Source of the DNA: Aeromonas hydrophila subsp. hydrophila ATCC 7966
Lineage (GTDB): Bacteria; Pseudomonadota; Gammaproteobacteria; Enterobacterales; Aeromonadaceae
Direction: 5' to 3'
DNA: 64,000 bases
NCBI RefSeq assembly: GCF_000014805.1
Contig: NC_008570.1
Coordinates: forward strand, 662,501 to 726,500
Shown: one piece after another, positions 30,475 through 38,728 of the stretch
Layout: each line of letters opens with the position of its first letter
Position numbering within the stretch: position 1 is the first letter of the stretch
Notes under the pieces: generated by a model
What the model was told of the DNA's origin: nothing
Database searches by the model: none
The model's input: the letters and a program-made list of their open reading frames with translations, nothing else
Position numbers and translations under genes: made by a program

Positions 30475-31038
30475 ATGATCTTGCTGACCCTGGGGGTACT
30501 GCTGTTTACCCTGATCCACCTCTATCCCTGCTTCGCAGGTGCCCATCGGGCCCGCTTGCGCGAGCGGCTGGGGGAGAATCGCTACAAGGGACTCTTCTCG
30601 TTGCTGGTGTTCATCGCCATCGCCTGCATCATCGCCGGCTGGCGCACCGCCAGCCCCCTGCCGCTCTATTTTCTGCCCGTCTGGGGGCCGACCCTGATGA
30701 TGGCGGTCATGCCCATCGCCCTGATCCTGTTCTGCTCCGGCCAGGGGCCCAACCACCTGCGGCGCTGGCTGGTGCATCCCCAGCTGCTCGGCACCCTGCT
30801 CTGGGCCGGCGCCCACCTGGCGGTCAACAGCGAGGCCCGCTCCCTGGTGCTGTTTGGCGGCATCGGCCTGTGGGCGCTGGTGAGCATCGTCTGGATTTCG
30901 GTGCGGGACTGGCAGCGCCATCCCCGGCCGGTAGCCAACTGGTATGGCACCGGGCTCAGCGTAGGGGCCGGGCTGGCGCTCACCGCTCTGCTGATCTTCT
31001 GGGGGCACGGCATGCTTACCGGCATCCCCCTCTATTGA
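30475..31038 (+). CDS. NnrU family membrane protein
   Basis: A 187-residue inner-membrane protein with five to six hydrophobic helices matching NnrU. It begins with ILLTLGVLLFTLIHLYPC, then RLGENRYKGLFSL, and contains HPQLLGTLLWAGAHLAVN, a conserved helix motif. NnrU was named from a locus needed for nitric oxide reduction in Rhodobacter, but here there are no nor genes adjacent and its role is unclear; the family is related to isoprenylcysteine carboxyl methyltransferases. ATG 30475 has AAGGAG upstream. Confidence 0.8.
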   Translation: MILLTLGVLLFTLIHLYPCFAGAHRARLRERLGENRYKGLFSLLVFIAIACIIAGWRTASPLPLYFLPVWGPTLMMAVMPIALILFCSGQGPNHLRRWLVHPQLLGTLLWAGAHLAVNSEARSLVLFGGIGLWALVSIVWISVRDWQRHPRPVANWYGTGLSVGAGLALTALLIFWGHGMLTGIPLY

Positions 31039-31100
31039 GCGGGTGAACCGGCCGGCGTGCCCGCGCGTATGTCACTCATCTGCTTGACAGGAGTCGCTCG

Positions 31101-31634
31101 ATGAAATGGATCATGTTGTTGCTGACACTCGGGGCCGGGGCGGCCGTCGCCGCCTGCCCGGACTACTTCAACGTGGAGATGCGGGAGCTCAACAGCACCC
31201 AGCGCCACAACCTCTGCCAGCTGACCGAGGGCAAGGTGGTACTGGTGGTCAATACCGCCTCCTACTGCGGCTATCGCGGCCAGTTTCGGGATCTGGAGCA
31301 GCTCTATCAGACCTACAAGGAGAAGGGATTGATGGTGCTCGGCTTCCCCTCCAACGACTTCTGGCAGGAGGCGGGGGACGAGGGCAAGACCGCCTCGGTC
31401 TGCCGACGCGATTACGGGGTCACCTTCCCCATGTTCAACCGGATCGCCGTGCGCGGGGCCGATGCCAGCCCGCTTTACCGGGGGTTGGCCGCGGCGGCGG
31501 GCGAGGCGCCGGGCTGGAACTTTCACAAATACCTGATCGGCCGTGACGGCAAGCTGGTCGCGAGTTATGGGGCGAACCAGAATCCGGCGGACGATCCCCT
31601 GCAAAAAGAGGTCAAACGGGCGCTCGGCCTTTAG
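31101..31634 (+). CDS. Exported glutathione peroxidase-like protein
   Basis: A 177-residue GPx-family thiol peroxidase with a signal peptide (MKWIMLLLTLGAGAAVAAC, cleavage after VAA), so probably periplasmic. The peroxidatic Cys56 is in NTASYCGYRGQF, the catalytic Trp in GWNFHKYLIG, and the FPSNDF segment holds the usual FPCNQF position with Cys and Gln replaced. Canonical cytoplasmic GPx proteins lack such a signal; the loss of the Gln of the catalytic triad position is notable and could alter activity. Thioredoxin-type reduction in the periplasm would need another partner. No operon partner; nnrU lies 62 bases upstream. Confidence 0.83.
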   Translation: MKWIMLLLTLGAGAAVAACPDYFNVEMRELNSTQRHNLCQLTEGKVVLVVNTASYCGYRGQFRDLEQLYQTYKEKGLMVLGFPSNDFWQEAGDEGKTASVCRRDYGVTFPMFNRIAVRGADASPLYRGLAAAAGEAPGWNFHKYLIGRDGKLVASYGANQNPADDPLQKEVKRALGL

Positions 31635-31695
31635 CGCTACCCCGCGGCGGGCGGCTCTGGAATAATGGGGGCCCGCTCTTCTCTCTGGTAATCCC

Positions 31696-32652
31696 GTGCT
31701 GCAACGTCTGCCCCAAATGGTGATCTTCGATGCCCTGGTCCGTGAACAGGGCATCTCGGCGGCCGCCCGGCGGCTCGGGGTCTCCAAATCCCACATCAGC
31801 AAGCAGTTGGCCCAGCTGGAGACCGAACTCGGTGCCCAGCTGGTGCAGCGCACCACCCGCCGCTTCTCCCTCACCGAGCTTGGTCAGGAGTATGCCCGCC
31901 ACTGCCGCGCCCTGGTGGCGGTGGCACTGGAGGCCGACTCCATGGTGGCGGAGCGGCGCGGCAAGGTGAGCGGCATCCTGCATCTGGGGGTTGGCCAGTC
32001 TTTCGGCCGGCTGCACGTGATCCCGCGCCTCAAGGCGTTCCAGGATCGCTACCCCGAGCTGGAGCTGGAGGTCTCGCTGTTCGATCACCGCACCAACCTG
32101 GTGGATGAGGGGCTGGATCTCTGGATCACCACCTACGAGGACAAGCCCGAGGCCCTGGTGGGGCAGCGGCTGGCGGACATTCACTTCGTGCTGGTGGCCT
32201 CGCCGGACTATCTGCTGAGCCACGGCACCCCGCTGCACCCCAGAGACCTGGCTCAGCACAACTGCATCACCTATCAGAGCCGGGAGCGACGCTACCACGA
32301 GTGGTCGTTTCGTCAGGGCAAGGAGCGTCAGACGGTGCAGGTGGCCGGCAACTACCGGGTGGATCTGGCGGAGGCGGTGCGCGACGCCGCCCTGGCCGGG
32401 CTCGGCATTGCCTACGTGGCCAACTACCTGCTGGACAAGGAGTTGCAGTCCGGCCAGCTGATCCCGCTGCTGCCCCAGTGGCGGCCTAACCAGAAGATGG
32501 CGGTGCACGCCGTCTATGCCAGACGCGAGCACCTGGATCCCAAGATCCGGCTGTTCATCGATTTCCTCAAGGAGAGCTTTGGTCCGAATCCCTACTGGGA
32601 GCAGCGGCTGGCCCCCTGGCTCGGCGGCAAATTGTCCGGCACCGAGGAATAA
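31696..32652 (+). CDS. LysR family transcriptional regulator
   Basis: A 318-residue LysR regulator. The helix-turn-helix region GISAAARRLGVSKSHISKQLAQLE is followed by the linker helix and a substrate-binding domain (LHLGVGQSFGRLHVIPRLKAFQDRYPEL, split here). GTG 31696 is assumed; ATG 31717 is an alternative that would begin at MVIFDALV, close to the first helix. Effector and targets are unknown. The gene lies between the GPx-like gene and nupC, separated from nupC by 182 bases holding a PurR-like palindrome, so it might regulate either, without evidence. Confidence 0.85.
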   Translation: MLQRLPQMVIFDALVREQGISAAARRLGVSKSHISKQLAQLETELGAQLVQRTTRRFSLTELGQEYARHCRALVAVALEADSMVAERRGKVSGILHLGVGQSFGRLHVIPRLKAFQDRYPELELEVSLFDHRTNLVDEGLDLWITTYEDKPEALVGQRLADIHFVLVASPDYLLSHGTPLHPRDLAQHNCITYQSRERRYHEWSFRQGKERQTVQVAGNYRVDLAEAVRDAALAGLGIAYVANYLLDKELQSGQLIPLLPQWRPNQKMAVHAVYARREHLDPKIRLFIDFLKESFGPNPYWEQRLAPWLGGKLSGTEE

Positions 32653-32729
32653 TCGTTTCCATATAAGAACACTGGCTTTCGCTTGAAACCAAAATCGAGT
32701 CAAATCAGCCAGTTGCCGCAACCGGTATC

Positions 32730-32745
32730 GTGCAAACGTTTTTGC
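32730..32745. promoter_or_regulatory. PurR/CytR-like operator upstream of nupC
   Basis: The palindromic core GCAAACGTTTTTGC resembles the LacI-family PurR box (ACGCAAACGTTTTCGT, 11 of 16 positions). It lies about 90 bases before the NupC start, where purine or nucleoside control is sensible. A single site judged by eye. Confidence 0.4.
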
Positions 32746-32834
32746 TAACAGGGCTGTAACCAAGTGGACTTGCAGTGGCGAGGCCGGGAGCGCAGAATCC
32801 GCGCCCATCTTTCGCCCCACCTGATGGAGTCCCT

Positions 32835-34031
32835 ATGATTGCCCTGCTCGGCATCCTGAGCATTCTGGCCGTGGCCACGCTCTGCTCTGATAATCGTCGT
32901 CGTATCCCGTTGCGAACAGTGGGCCTGGCCCTCTGCCTGCAGATCCTCTTCGCCGGCCTGGTGCTCTGGCTGCCCGCCGGTCAGCACGTGCTGAACGGGG
33001 TGAGCGAAAGCGTCAGCAGCGTGATCGGTTACGGTCAGGAGGGGATCGCCTTCCTGTTCGGCGATCTGGCCAAGTTCAAGCTGGGCTTCATCTTTGCCTT
33101 CAACGTGCTGCCGGTCATCATCTTCTTTTCCGCGGTGATCGCCATCCTCTACCACATCGGCCTGATGCCGAAAGTGATCGCCCTGCTCGGCGGTGGCCTG
33201 CAGAAGCTGCTGGGCACCGGCCGCGCCGAGAGCCTCTCCGCCACCGCCAACATCTTCGTCGGTATGGTGGAGGCGCCGCTGGTGGTCAAACCCTATCTCT
33301 CCAAGATGTCCGATTCCCAGTTCTTCGCGGTGATGAGCTGCGGCCTCGCCTCCGTGGCCGGCGGTACCCTGGTGGGTTACGCCAGCATCGGGGTAGAGTT
33401 GAAATACCTGATCGCGGCGGCCTTCATGTCGGCACCGGCCGGTCTGGCCATGGCCAAGATCCTGGTGCCGCCTGCCGCCGAAGAGCAGGACCATCATCAG
33501 GACGTGGTGATCCCGCGCGCCACTAACGTGATTGAAGCGGCCGCCGATGGCGCCATGTCCGGCCTCAACATCGCGGTTGCCGTGGGGGCTACCCTGCTGG
33601 CGTTCGTCGGGGTGATCGCCATGCTCAACGGCCTGCTGGGCTGGGCCGGCGACCTGGTAGGGCTGGAGCTGAGCTTCCAGATCATTCTGGGCTGGCTGTT
33701 TGCACCCGTCTCCTGGCTGATCGGTATCCCCTGGGAGCAGGCTCAGGCCGCCGGCGCCCTGATCGGGACCAAGATAGTGGTGAACGAGTTCGTCGCCTTC
33801 ATCGCCCTGGTGCAGGATCAGACCCTGAGCGAGTCGAGCAAGGCCATCGTCACCTTCGCCCTGTGTGGTTTCGCCAACATCTCTTCCATGGCGATCCTGA
33901 TCGGCGGCCTGGGCGCCATGGTGCCGGAGCGCAAATCCTTCATCGCCCGTTACGGCATGCGCGCCATCCTGGCGGGGGTGCTGGCGAACCTGATGAGTGC
34001 CTCGCTGGCCGGCTTGTTCCTCGCCCTCTGA
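32835..34031 (+). CDS. nupC: Concentrative nucleoside transporter NupC
   Basis: A 398-residue CNT-family nucleoside symporter with about eight or more helices. Distinctive segments are [15 protein letters not shown] near the N terminus, [37 protein letters not shown] (nucleoside-binding helix) and [14 protein letters not shown]. It imports nucleosides with protons or sodium. ATG 32835 is preceded by GGAG, and the longer open frame upstream has no supporting site. A PurR/CytR-like palindrome at 32730 would fit nucleoside control. Confidence 0.9.
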   Translation: MIALLGILSILAVATLCSDNRRRIPLRTVGLALCLQILFAGLVLWLPAGQHVLNGVSESVSSVIGYGQEGIAFLFGDLAKFKLGFIFAFNVLPVIIFFSAVIAILYHIGLMPKVIALLGGGLQKLLGTGRAESLSATANIFVGMVEAPLVVKPYLSKMSDSQFFAVMSCGLASVAGGTLVGYASIGVELKYLIAAAFMSAPAGLAMAKILVPPAAEEQDHHQDVVIPRATNVIEAAADGAMSGLNIAVAVGATLLAFVGVIAMLNGLLGWAGDLVGLELSFQIILGWLFAPVSWLIGIPWEQAQAAGALIGTKIVVNEFVAFIALVQDQTLSESSKAIVTFALCGFANISSMAILIGGLGAMVPERKSFIARYGMRAILAGVLANLMSASLAGLFLAL

Positions 34032-34061
34032 TTGACCCTGAAGCTAGCACCTTCCGGTCAG

Positions 34062-34085
34062 AGCCCGCTTCGGCGGGCTTTTTTG
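34062..34085 (+). terminator. Intrinsic terminator of nupC
   Basis: Stem AGCCCGC/GCGGGCT with a TTCG tetraloop and six T, 30 bases after the nupC stop. Confidence 0.92.
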
Positions 34086-34097
34086 TGGCCGTTTGCC

Positions 34098-34240
34098 GGC
34101 AAAAAAAAGCGCCTCAGGGAGGCGCGGGGAAAAGACAGATTGGAAGCGTCACATGGGTGCCACTTGAATGAGGGATGAGCCATGCCATCCAAGTGTGAAG
34201 CCATGATGCCTGATGCTGTCTGAAGCCCTTCTGAGGCGAT
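34098..34240 (-). ncRNA. Candidate small RNA or ogt 3'-UTR with its own terminator
   Basis: About 140 bases of minus-strand sequence between ogt and nupC lead into a perfect intrinsic terminator (stem GCGCCTC/GAGGCGC, loop 3, then eight T). Upstream are a TAGTAT -10-like element (34246-34251) and TTGCGT at 34267-34272 with a short 15-base spacer. An internal stem CACTTG/CAAGTG (34161-34166, 34190-34195) could fold. No open frame of note is on this strand. It may be a stand-alone sRNA, an sRNA processed from the ogt 3' end, or just a long 3' UTR. Confidence 0.35.
34101..34125 (-). terminator. Intrinsic terminator, minus strand, downstream of ogt
   Basis: Seven-bp stem GCGCCTC/GAGGCGC with loop AGG and eight T on the minus strand. 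It is 169 bases beyond the ogt stop, unusually far, which is why an intervening small transcript is considered. Confidence 0.85.
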
Positions 34241-34293
34241 TCTTCATACTATGTTCATTTTGCTAAACGCAATGGGACTGACTGCTCAGAGGC

Positions 34294-34788
34294 TCAGGGG
34301 GTCAGCGCGAAGTTGTCGTCAGTCTGTTGTTCCAGCGCCAGCAACCAGCGTTTGATGGGTATGCCGCCGGCATAACCGGTCAGCTCGCCGCTGCGGCCGA
34401 TCACCCGGTGACAGGGCACTATGATGCTGAGCGGATTGCGGCCATTGGCCGCCCCCACAGCGCGAACCGCCTTGGGATTGCCGATGGCCTGGGCTATCTC
34501 GAGGTAGCTGACGGTCTCGCCGTAGGGGATGTCGCCCAGGGCACGCCACACCGACTGCTGGAAAGGGGTGCCCCGGGCGGCCAGCGGCAGATCGAAGCGG
34601 CGCAGGCGACCGGCGAAGTAGGCCGCGAACTGTTCGATGAAGGGGGCCAGCGCCTGATCGTCGCGCTGCCACTCGTCGGTTGGGGTCACCGGCTGCTCGC
34701 CTAGCACGAACTCCACATAGCGCAGCCCGTCCCGGTCGATGGCGATGAGCAGGGGGCCGTGGGCGCTGTCGCAAAAACTGAATTTCAT
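34294..34788 (-). CDS. ogt: Methylated-DNA-protein-cysteine methyltransferase
   Basis: A 164-residue suicide repair enzyme removing O6-alkyl groups from guanine and O4-alkyl groups from thymine. The active-site motif IIVPCHRVIG holds the acceptor Cys, preceded by the DNA-binding segment FQQSVWRALGDIPYGETVSY with the conserved Tyr/Arg finger region (KAVRAVGAANGRNP). Length fits Ogt (about 170) rather than the two-domain Ada. Start ATG 34788. The downstream gene is arranged 33 bases before it (arfB lies upstream on the same strand), so arfB and ogt may share a transcript. Confidence 0.92.
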   Translation of the reverse strand: MKFSFCDSAHGPLLIAIDRDGLRYVEFVLGEQPVTPTDEWQRDDQALAPFIEQFAAYFAGRLRRFDLPLAARGTPFQQSVWRALGDIPYGETVSYLEIAQAIGNPKAVRAVGAANGRNPLSIIVPCHRVIGRSGELTGYAGGIPIKRWLLALEQQTDDNFALTP

Positions 34789-34821
34789 TCTGTCATCCTC
34801 GGGCGTTGGGCAAGGGCCCGG

Positions 34822-35238
34822 CTAGTCCACTACCGGCTTGCCGCGGGTCGATTTTATCTCCCCCTTGCGTTTCTTGGCATCGACCCGCTTGCGCTGGGAG
34901 CTGCGGGTCGGCTTGGTGGCGTGGCGGGCCTTGGGGCGCCAGGCCGCTTTCTTCAGCAGCTCCACCAGACGGTTCATCGCCTCCTTGCGGTTCATGTCCT
35001 GGCTGCGGTGGGTCTCGACCCGGATCATGATAAAACCGTCGTGAACCCGGCTGTCGCTCAGCTTGTCGAGCCCCTCCTTGTAGAGCGGGGTGAGGCTGGG
35101 GGAGTTGCGGTAATCGAAGCGCAACCAGACGGCGGAGTCGGTCTTGTTGACGTGCTGGCCACCGTTGCCCTGTGCCCGCATGGTCTGGAATTGCAGTTCA
35201 TGCCAGGGCAGGGTAACGCTGTTGGAGATGACTAACAT
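34822..35238 (-). CDS. arfB: Alternative ribosome-rescue factor / peptidyl-tRNA hydrolase ArfB
   Basis: A 138-residue release-factor-like protein. The catalytic GGQ motif is in GNGGQHVNKTDSAV, followed by the extended basic C-terminal tail (RSSQRKRVDAKKRKGEIKS) that enters the mRNA channel of stalled ribosomes. It hydrolyses peptidyl-tRNA on non-stop ribosomes. Length matches E. coli YaeJ (140). It lies upstream of ogt on the same strand with a 33-base gap. ATG 35238 gives the usual MLVISNSVTLPWHELQF beginning, split here. Confidence 0.92.
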   Translation of the reverse strand: MLVISNSVTLPWHELQFQTMRAQGNGGQHVNKTDSAVWLRFDYRNSPSLTPLYKEGLDKLSDSRVHDGFIMIRVETHRSQDMNRKEAMNRLVELLKKAAWRPKARHATKPTRSSQRKRVDAKKRKGEIKSTRGKPVVD

Positions 35239-35384
35239 ACTGCGGTGCTCTTGTTTGGTGCATCGGCTGTGGCTGGCTCAGCTTGGTGCCTCATAATGGG
35301 GCGAGATGCGCTCCCTTGGTGATGCCGGGAGAGTCCTGCTCCAGACGTAAATGCTATCTTTTTGAAATTAAACAATAAAAAGAC

Positions 35385-35401
35385 TTGGCACAAGAATTGA
35401 T
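35385..35401 (+). promoter_or_regulatory. Sigma-54-like promoter of glnK
   Basis: TTGGCAC-N5-TTGAT matches the RpoN consensus (TTGGCAC-N5-TTGCW) except GA for GC at -12. It lies 39 bases before the glnK start. Half-sites TTTGGTGCA (35254-35262) and CTTGGTGCC (35282-35290) upstream could be NtrC boxes, which fits nitrogen control. Confidence 0.6.
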
Positions 35402-35439
35402 TCCCCATTCATGACATACCATGGATTGGGAGCAACCAG

Positions 35440-35778
35440 ATGAAGCTGATTACTGCGATTATCAAACCCTTCAAGTTGGACGACGTGCGCGAGGCCATCG
35501 CCAACCTGGGGGTCGAGGGTCTGACCGTGTCCGAGGTCAAAGGGTTTGGCCGCCAGAAGGGGCACACCGAATTATACCGGGGAGCCGAGTATCAGGTCGA
35601 CTTCCTGCCCAAGGTAAAGCTGGAGATAGCGACGGCCGACGACAACGTCGAAGGGGTGATCGAGGCGATCTGCAAGGCCGCCTATACCGGCAAGATCGGT
35701 GATGGCAAGATCTTCGTCTACGACCTGCTGCAGGCCGTGCGCATTCGGACCGGTGAGAGCGACGACGAGGCGCTCTGA
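35440..35778 (+). CDS. glnK: P-II nitrogen regulatory protein (GlnK-like)
   Basis: A 112-residue P-II protein. The T-loop is GHTELYRGAEY with Tyr51, the uridylylation site; KPFKLDDVREAIANLGVEG and the C-terminal GDGKIFVYDLLQAVRIRTGE are typical. It signals 2-oxoglutarate and ADP/ATP state to the nitrogen network and blocks ammonium channels. The start MKLITAIIKPFKL resembles GlnK more than GlnB (MKKIDAIIKPF). The sigma-54-like element fits GlnK. Unusually, no amtB follows: a terminator lies at 35832 and the next gene is an iron-transport gene. Confidence 0.88.
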   Translation: MKLITAIIKPFKLDDVREAIANLGVEGLTVSEVKGFGRQKGHTELYRGAEYQVDFLPKVKLEIATADDNVEGVIEAICKAAYTGKIGDGKIFVYDLLQAVRIRTGESDDEAL

Positions 35779-35831
35779 TCGCGCTGGATGGGGCGAATGA
35801 TCGGTACGTTGTCGCTGATTGACTCCATGGT

Positions 35832-35866
35832 GGGGCCAGATAGGATTCTATCCGGCCCCTTTGTTT
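35832..35866 (+). terminator. Intrinsic terminator of glnK
   Basis: Stem GGGGCC/GGCCCC with inner GATAG/CTATC, then TTTGTTTG. It shows glnK is a single-gene unit. Confidence 0.8.
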
Positions 35867-35935
35867 GAACAGGGTTTAAATATGTGATTCCGCCACATCA
35901 GGATTTCTTGATCCGGCTGTCGAGCTCAATGCAAA

Positions 35936-35960
35936 ATGCAAACAGCAATGGTTCTCACTC
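35936..35960 (+). promoter_or_regulatory. Candidate Fur box upstream of fbpA
   Basis: The stretch ending in GCAATGGTTCTCA, read in reverse TGAGAACCATTGC, resembles Fur boxes with GAGAATCATT-like halves. It overlaps a possible promoter (TTGATC 35908-35913, 18-base spacer, CAAAAT 35932-35937) just before the iron-transport gene. By eye only. Confidence 0.45.
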
Positions 35961-35982
35961 GATATAGCAACTCAAGGAATGG

Positions 35983-36993
35983 ATGATGAAAATGAAGATG
36001 TTGGCACTGGCTTTCTCTGCGTTGGTGGCTCAGTCGGCATTGGCGGCAGGGGAGGTGAATGTCTACTCCAACCGGCAGGATGAGCTGATCAAGCCCATCA
36101 TCCAGCAGTTCGAGAAGGAATCGGGCATCAAGGTCAACGTGGTGTTCGCCAAAGAGGGGCTGAACGAGCGTCTGGAGCGGGAAGGCAAGCTCTCCCCGGC
36201 GGATCTGATGCTGACCGTCGACATCAGCCGGCTGACCGATCTGGTGGACAAGGGGCTGGTGCAGCCGGTGGACAGCAAGATCCTGCAGGAGAACATCCCC
36301 GCCATCTATCGCGATCCGGACAACCGCTGGTTCGCGCTGACTACCCGGGTGCGCGCCATCTATTCCAGCAAGGATCGTCTCGGCAAGCTCGATACCATCA
36401 GCTACGAAGATCTGGCCAAGCCTGAATTCAAAGGAAAAATCTGCACCCGCAGCGGCAAGCATGAGTACAATGTGGCGCTGGTCTCCTCCATGATCGCTCA
36501 TCACGGCATGGCCGAGACCAGGAGCTGGCTGGAAGGGGTCAAGGCCAACCTGGCGCGCAAGCCGCAGGGCAACGACCGGGATCAGGTCAAGGCGATCAAG
36601 GATGGTATCTGTGACCTGTCGCTCGGCAACAGCTATTACCTGGGCGCCATGTTGAAGGATCCGGCGCAGAAAGCCTGGGCGGATGCCGTCTACATCAACT
36701 TCCCGAACCAGGCTGACCGCGGCGCCCACGTCAACGTGAGCGGCGTGGCCATGACCAAGTACGCCAAGAACAAGGCCGAGGCCCAGAAGCTGATGGAGTT
36801 CCTGGCCGGCGACACCGCCCAGCACATGTATGCGGACGTGAACGCCGAGTATCCGGTCAAGGCCGGGGTCGAGCCTTCCGCCATGGTCAAGTCCTGGGGC
36901 AGCTTCAAGTCTGATGCGCTACCGGTCAGCGATTACGCCAAGCACCGCAAGGACGCCTTGCAGTTGCTGGATGAAGTGAAATTCGACTTGTAA
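35983..36993 (+). CDS. fbpA: Iron(III) ABC transporter substrate-binding protein (FbpA/FutA type)
   Basis: A 336-residue periplasmic protein with a signal peptide (MKMLALAFSALVAQSALAA, cleavage after LAA). The mature protein starts GEVNVYSNRQDELIKPIIQQFEKE, split here, the classical FbpA/FutA fold for Fe(III). The NSYYLGAML and NFPNQADRGAHVNVSG segments contain Tyr ligands of the ferric ion site. Two starts (35983, 35986) are possible; AAGGA is better spaced for the second. The downstream genes encode a permease and an ATPase, so the three form an iron uptake system. The candidate Fur box at 35936 fits iron repression. Confidence 0.9.
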   Translation: MMKMKMLALAFSALVAQSALAAGEVNVYSNRQDELIKPIIQQFEKESGIKVNVVFAKEGLNERLEREGKLSPADLMLTVDISRLTDLVDKGLVQPVDSKILQENIPAIYRDPDNRWFALTTRVRAIYSSKDRLGKLDTISYEDLAKPEFKGKICTRSGKHEYNVALVSSMIAHHGMAETRSWLEGVKANLARKPQGNDRDQVKAIKDGICDLSLGNSYYLGAMLKDPAQKAWADAVYINFPNQADRGAHVNVSGVAMTKYAKNKAEAQKLMEFLAGDTAQHMYADVNAEYPVKAGVEPSAMVKSWGSFKSDALPVSDYAKHRKDALQLLDEVKFDL

Positions 36994-36997
36994 TTCA

Positions 36998-37018
36998 GAT
37001 GGGGCCAAGGGCCCCATC
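36998..37018 (+). other. Intercistronic hairpin between fbpA and fbpB
   Basis: Nine-bp stem GATGGGGCC/GGCCCCATC with 3-base loop AAG and no T-run. Such hairpins between binding-protein and permease genes often protect the upstream mRNA, raising binding-protein yield. Confidence 0.6.
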
Positions 37019-37033
37019 AACCTCTGTGGTCTC

Positions 37034-38659
37034 ATGAAAAATTTTGGATGGATTACCGGCAGCTGGGCCAGCGCCCTGCTGCTGGCTTTGCCGGTGCTTG
37101 CTCTGGTCTTCTCCGCCTTGTTGGCCGACGGAGATCTGTTTGGCCACCTCGCCGATACCGTGCTGTTCGACTATCTGGCCAATACCCTGGGGCTGGTGGT
37201 CGGCGTGGTGCTGCTCAGCCTGCTGTTCGGTGTGCCGACCGCCTGGCTGGTGGCCATGTGCCAGGTGCCTGGGCGGCGCGCCCTGCAGTGGGCGCTGATG
37301 CTGCCGATGGCCATGCCCTCCTATATCGTCGCCTACGTCTACACCGACCTGCTCGACTACTCGGGCCCGCTGCAGGCGGGGTTGCGGCAGCTGGTTGGCT
37401 GGGGCGGGCCGGCCGACTACTGGTTCCCGGCCATCCGCTCCCTCGGCGGCGCCGCCTGGGTGCTGGCGCTGGTGCTCTTCCCCTACGTCTATCTGCTGAC
37501 CCGCGCCTCTTTTCTGGAGCAGTCGGTCAGCCTCATTCACTCCAGCCGCCTGCTCGGTTGCTCCCCCTGGCAGAGCTTTCGCCGCCTCAGCCTGCCGCTG
37601 GCGCGCCCCGCCATCATGGTGGCGTTATCGCTGGTGGCGATGGAGACGTTGGCCGATTTTGCCACCGTCCACTTCTTTGCCATCAATACCCTGACCACGG
37701 CGGTCTACGACACCTGGCTCGGTTACGGCAGTCTGGCCACTGCCGCCAAGCTCTCCTGTCTGATGCTGCTGGCGGTGGTGCTGCTGATCGCGCTGGAGCG
37801 CCGCTCGCGCAGCCGGCAGCAGGTGTTCCAGAAGTCCATGGGCCACGAACAGCCGCTGCGCTACCCGCTCAAGGGGATGAGTCGTTGGCTGGCCGGTCTC
37901 TGGTGCTGGGGGCTGGTATTGGCCGGCTTCGGCCTGCCGTTCGTCATCCTGCTGGACTACGGCGTGCGCTACTTCGAATTGTCGTGGACGCCGGAGTTCG
38001 TCCGTTTTGCCAGCAACAGCTTGGCGATCTCGGCGCTGACCGCCCTGCTGGCCATGGGCATCGCCCTGCTGCTCGGCTTCTGTCGTCGTCTCGATGGCGG
38101 GATCAAGAGCCTGCTGCCGCTGCGCATCGCCGCCATGGGTTACGCCATGCCGGGTACCGTGCTCGCCATCGGGGTGCTGGTGCCGCTCACCGCCCTCGAT
38201 TTTGCCATCAACGATCTGGCCGAGTGGCTGGGGCGCCAGGGGCCTGGGCTGCTGCTGACCGGCACCATCACCGCCATCGTGTTCGGCTATCTGGTGCGCT
38301 TCGTGGCCATCGCCATCGGCTCGGTGGAGAGCAGCATGGGCAAGATCTCCCCCAGCCTCGATATGGCGGCCCGCTCCCTGGGGCAGGGGGATGGCGCCAT
38401 GCTGCGGCGGGTGCACCTGCCGCTGGTGCGGCGCGGCCTGTTTGCCGGCGCCATGCTGGTGTTCATCGAATCCATGAAGGAGCTGCCCGCCGCCCTGCTG
38501 TTGCGGCCGTTCAACTTCGACACCCTGGCGACCCATGTCTACCAGTTTGTGTCGGACGAGATGCTGGAGCGCGGCGCGCTCGGTGCCATCGTCATCGTGC
38601 TGGTGGGGCTGCTGCCGCTGATCTGGGTCAACCGCAACCTGGATGGTGCAGGGCACTGA
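37034..38659 (+). CDS. fbpB: Iron(III) ABC transporter permease, fused two-module type
   Basis: A 541-residue permease with about 12 helices and two tandem permease modules, as in FbpB. Each half has an EAA-loop-like region: the first near SSRLLGCSPWQSFRRLSLPLARPA, split here, and the second near AARSLGQGDGAMLRRVHLPLVRRG, split here. It forms the channel for Fe(III) delivered by FbpA. It starts 40 bases after fbpA, past a hairpin. The ATPase gene follows 54 to 69 bases later. Length agrees with FbpB. Confidence 0.88.
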   Translation: MKNFGWITGSWASALLLALPVLALVFSALLADGDLFGHLADTVLFDYLANTLGLVVGVVLLSLLFGVPTAWLVAMCQVPGRRALQWALMLPMAMPSYIVAYVYTDLLDYSGPLQAGLRQLVGWGGPADYWFPAIRSLGGAAWVLALVLFPYVYLLTRASFLEQSVSLIHSSRLLGCSPWQSFRRLSLPLARPAIMVALSLVAMETLADFATVHFFAINTLTTAVYDTWLGYGSLATAAKLSCLMLLAVVLLIALERRSRSRQQVFQKSMGHEQPLRYPLKGMSRWLAGLWCWGLVLAGFGLPFVILLDYGVRYFELSWTPEFVRFASNSLAISALTALLAMGIALLLGFCRRLDGGIKSLLPLRIAAMGYAMPGTVLAIGVLVPLTALDFAINDLAEWLGRQGPGLLLTGTITAIVFGYLVRFVAIAIGSVESSMGKISPSLDMAARSLGQGDGAMLRRVHLPLVRRGLFAGAMLVFIESMKELPAALLLRPFNFDTLATHVYQFVSDEMLERGALGAIVIVLVGLLPLIWVNRNLDGAGH

Positions 38660-38728
38660 GTTAGCCCACACTGGAATGTTGTCCGGCCGCCGGTCGGTCT
38701 GGTTCAAAAGAATATGAGGAAGTCAGCC

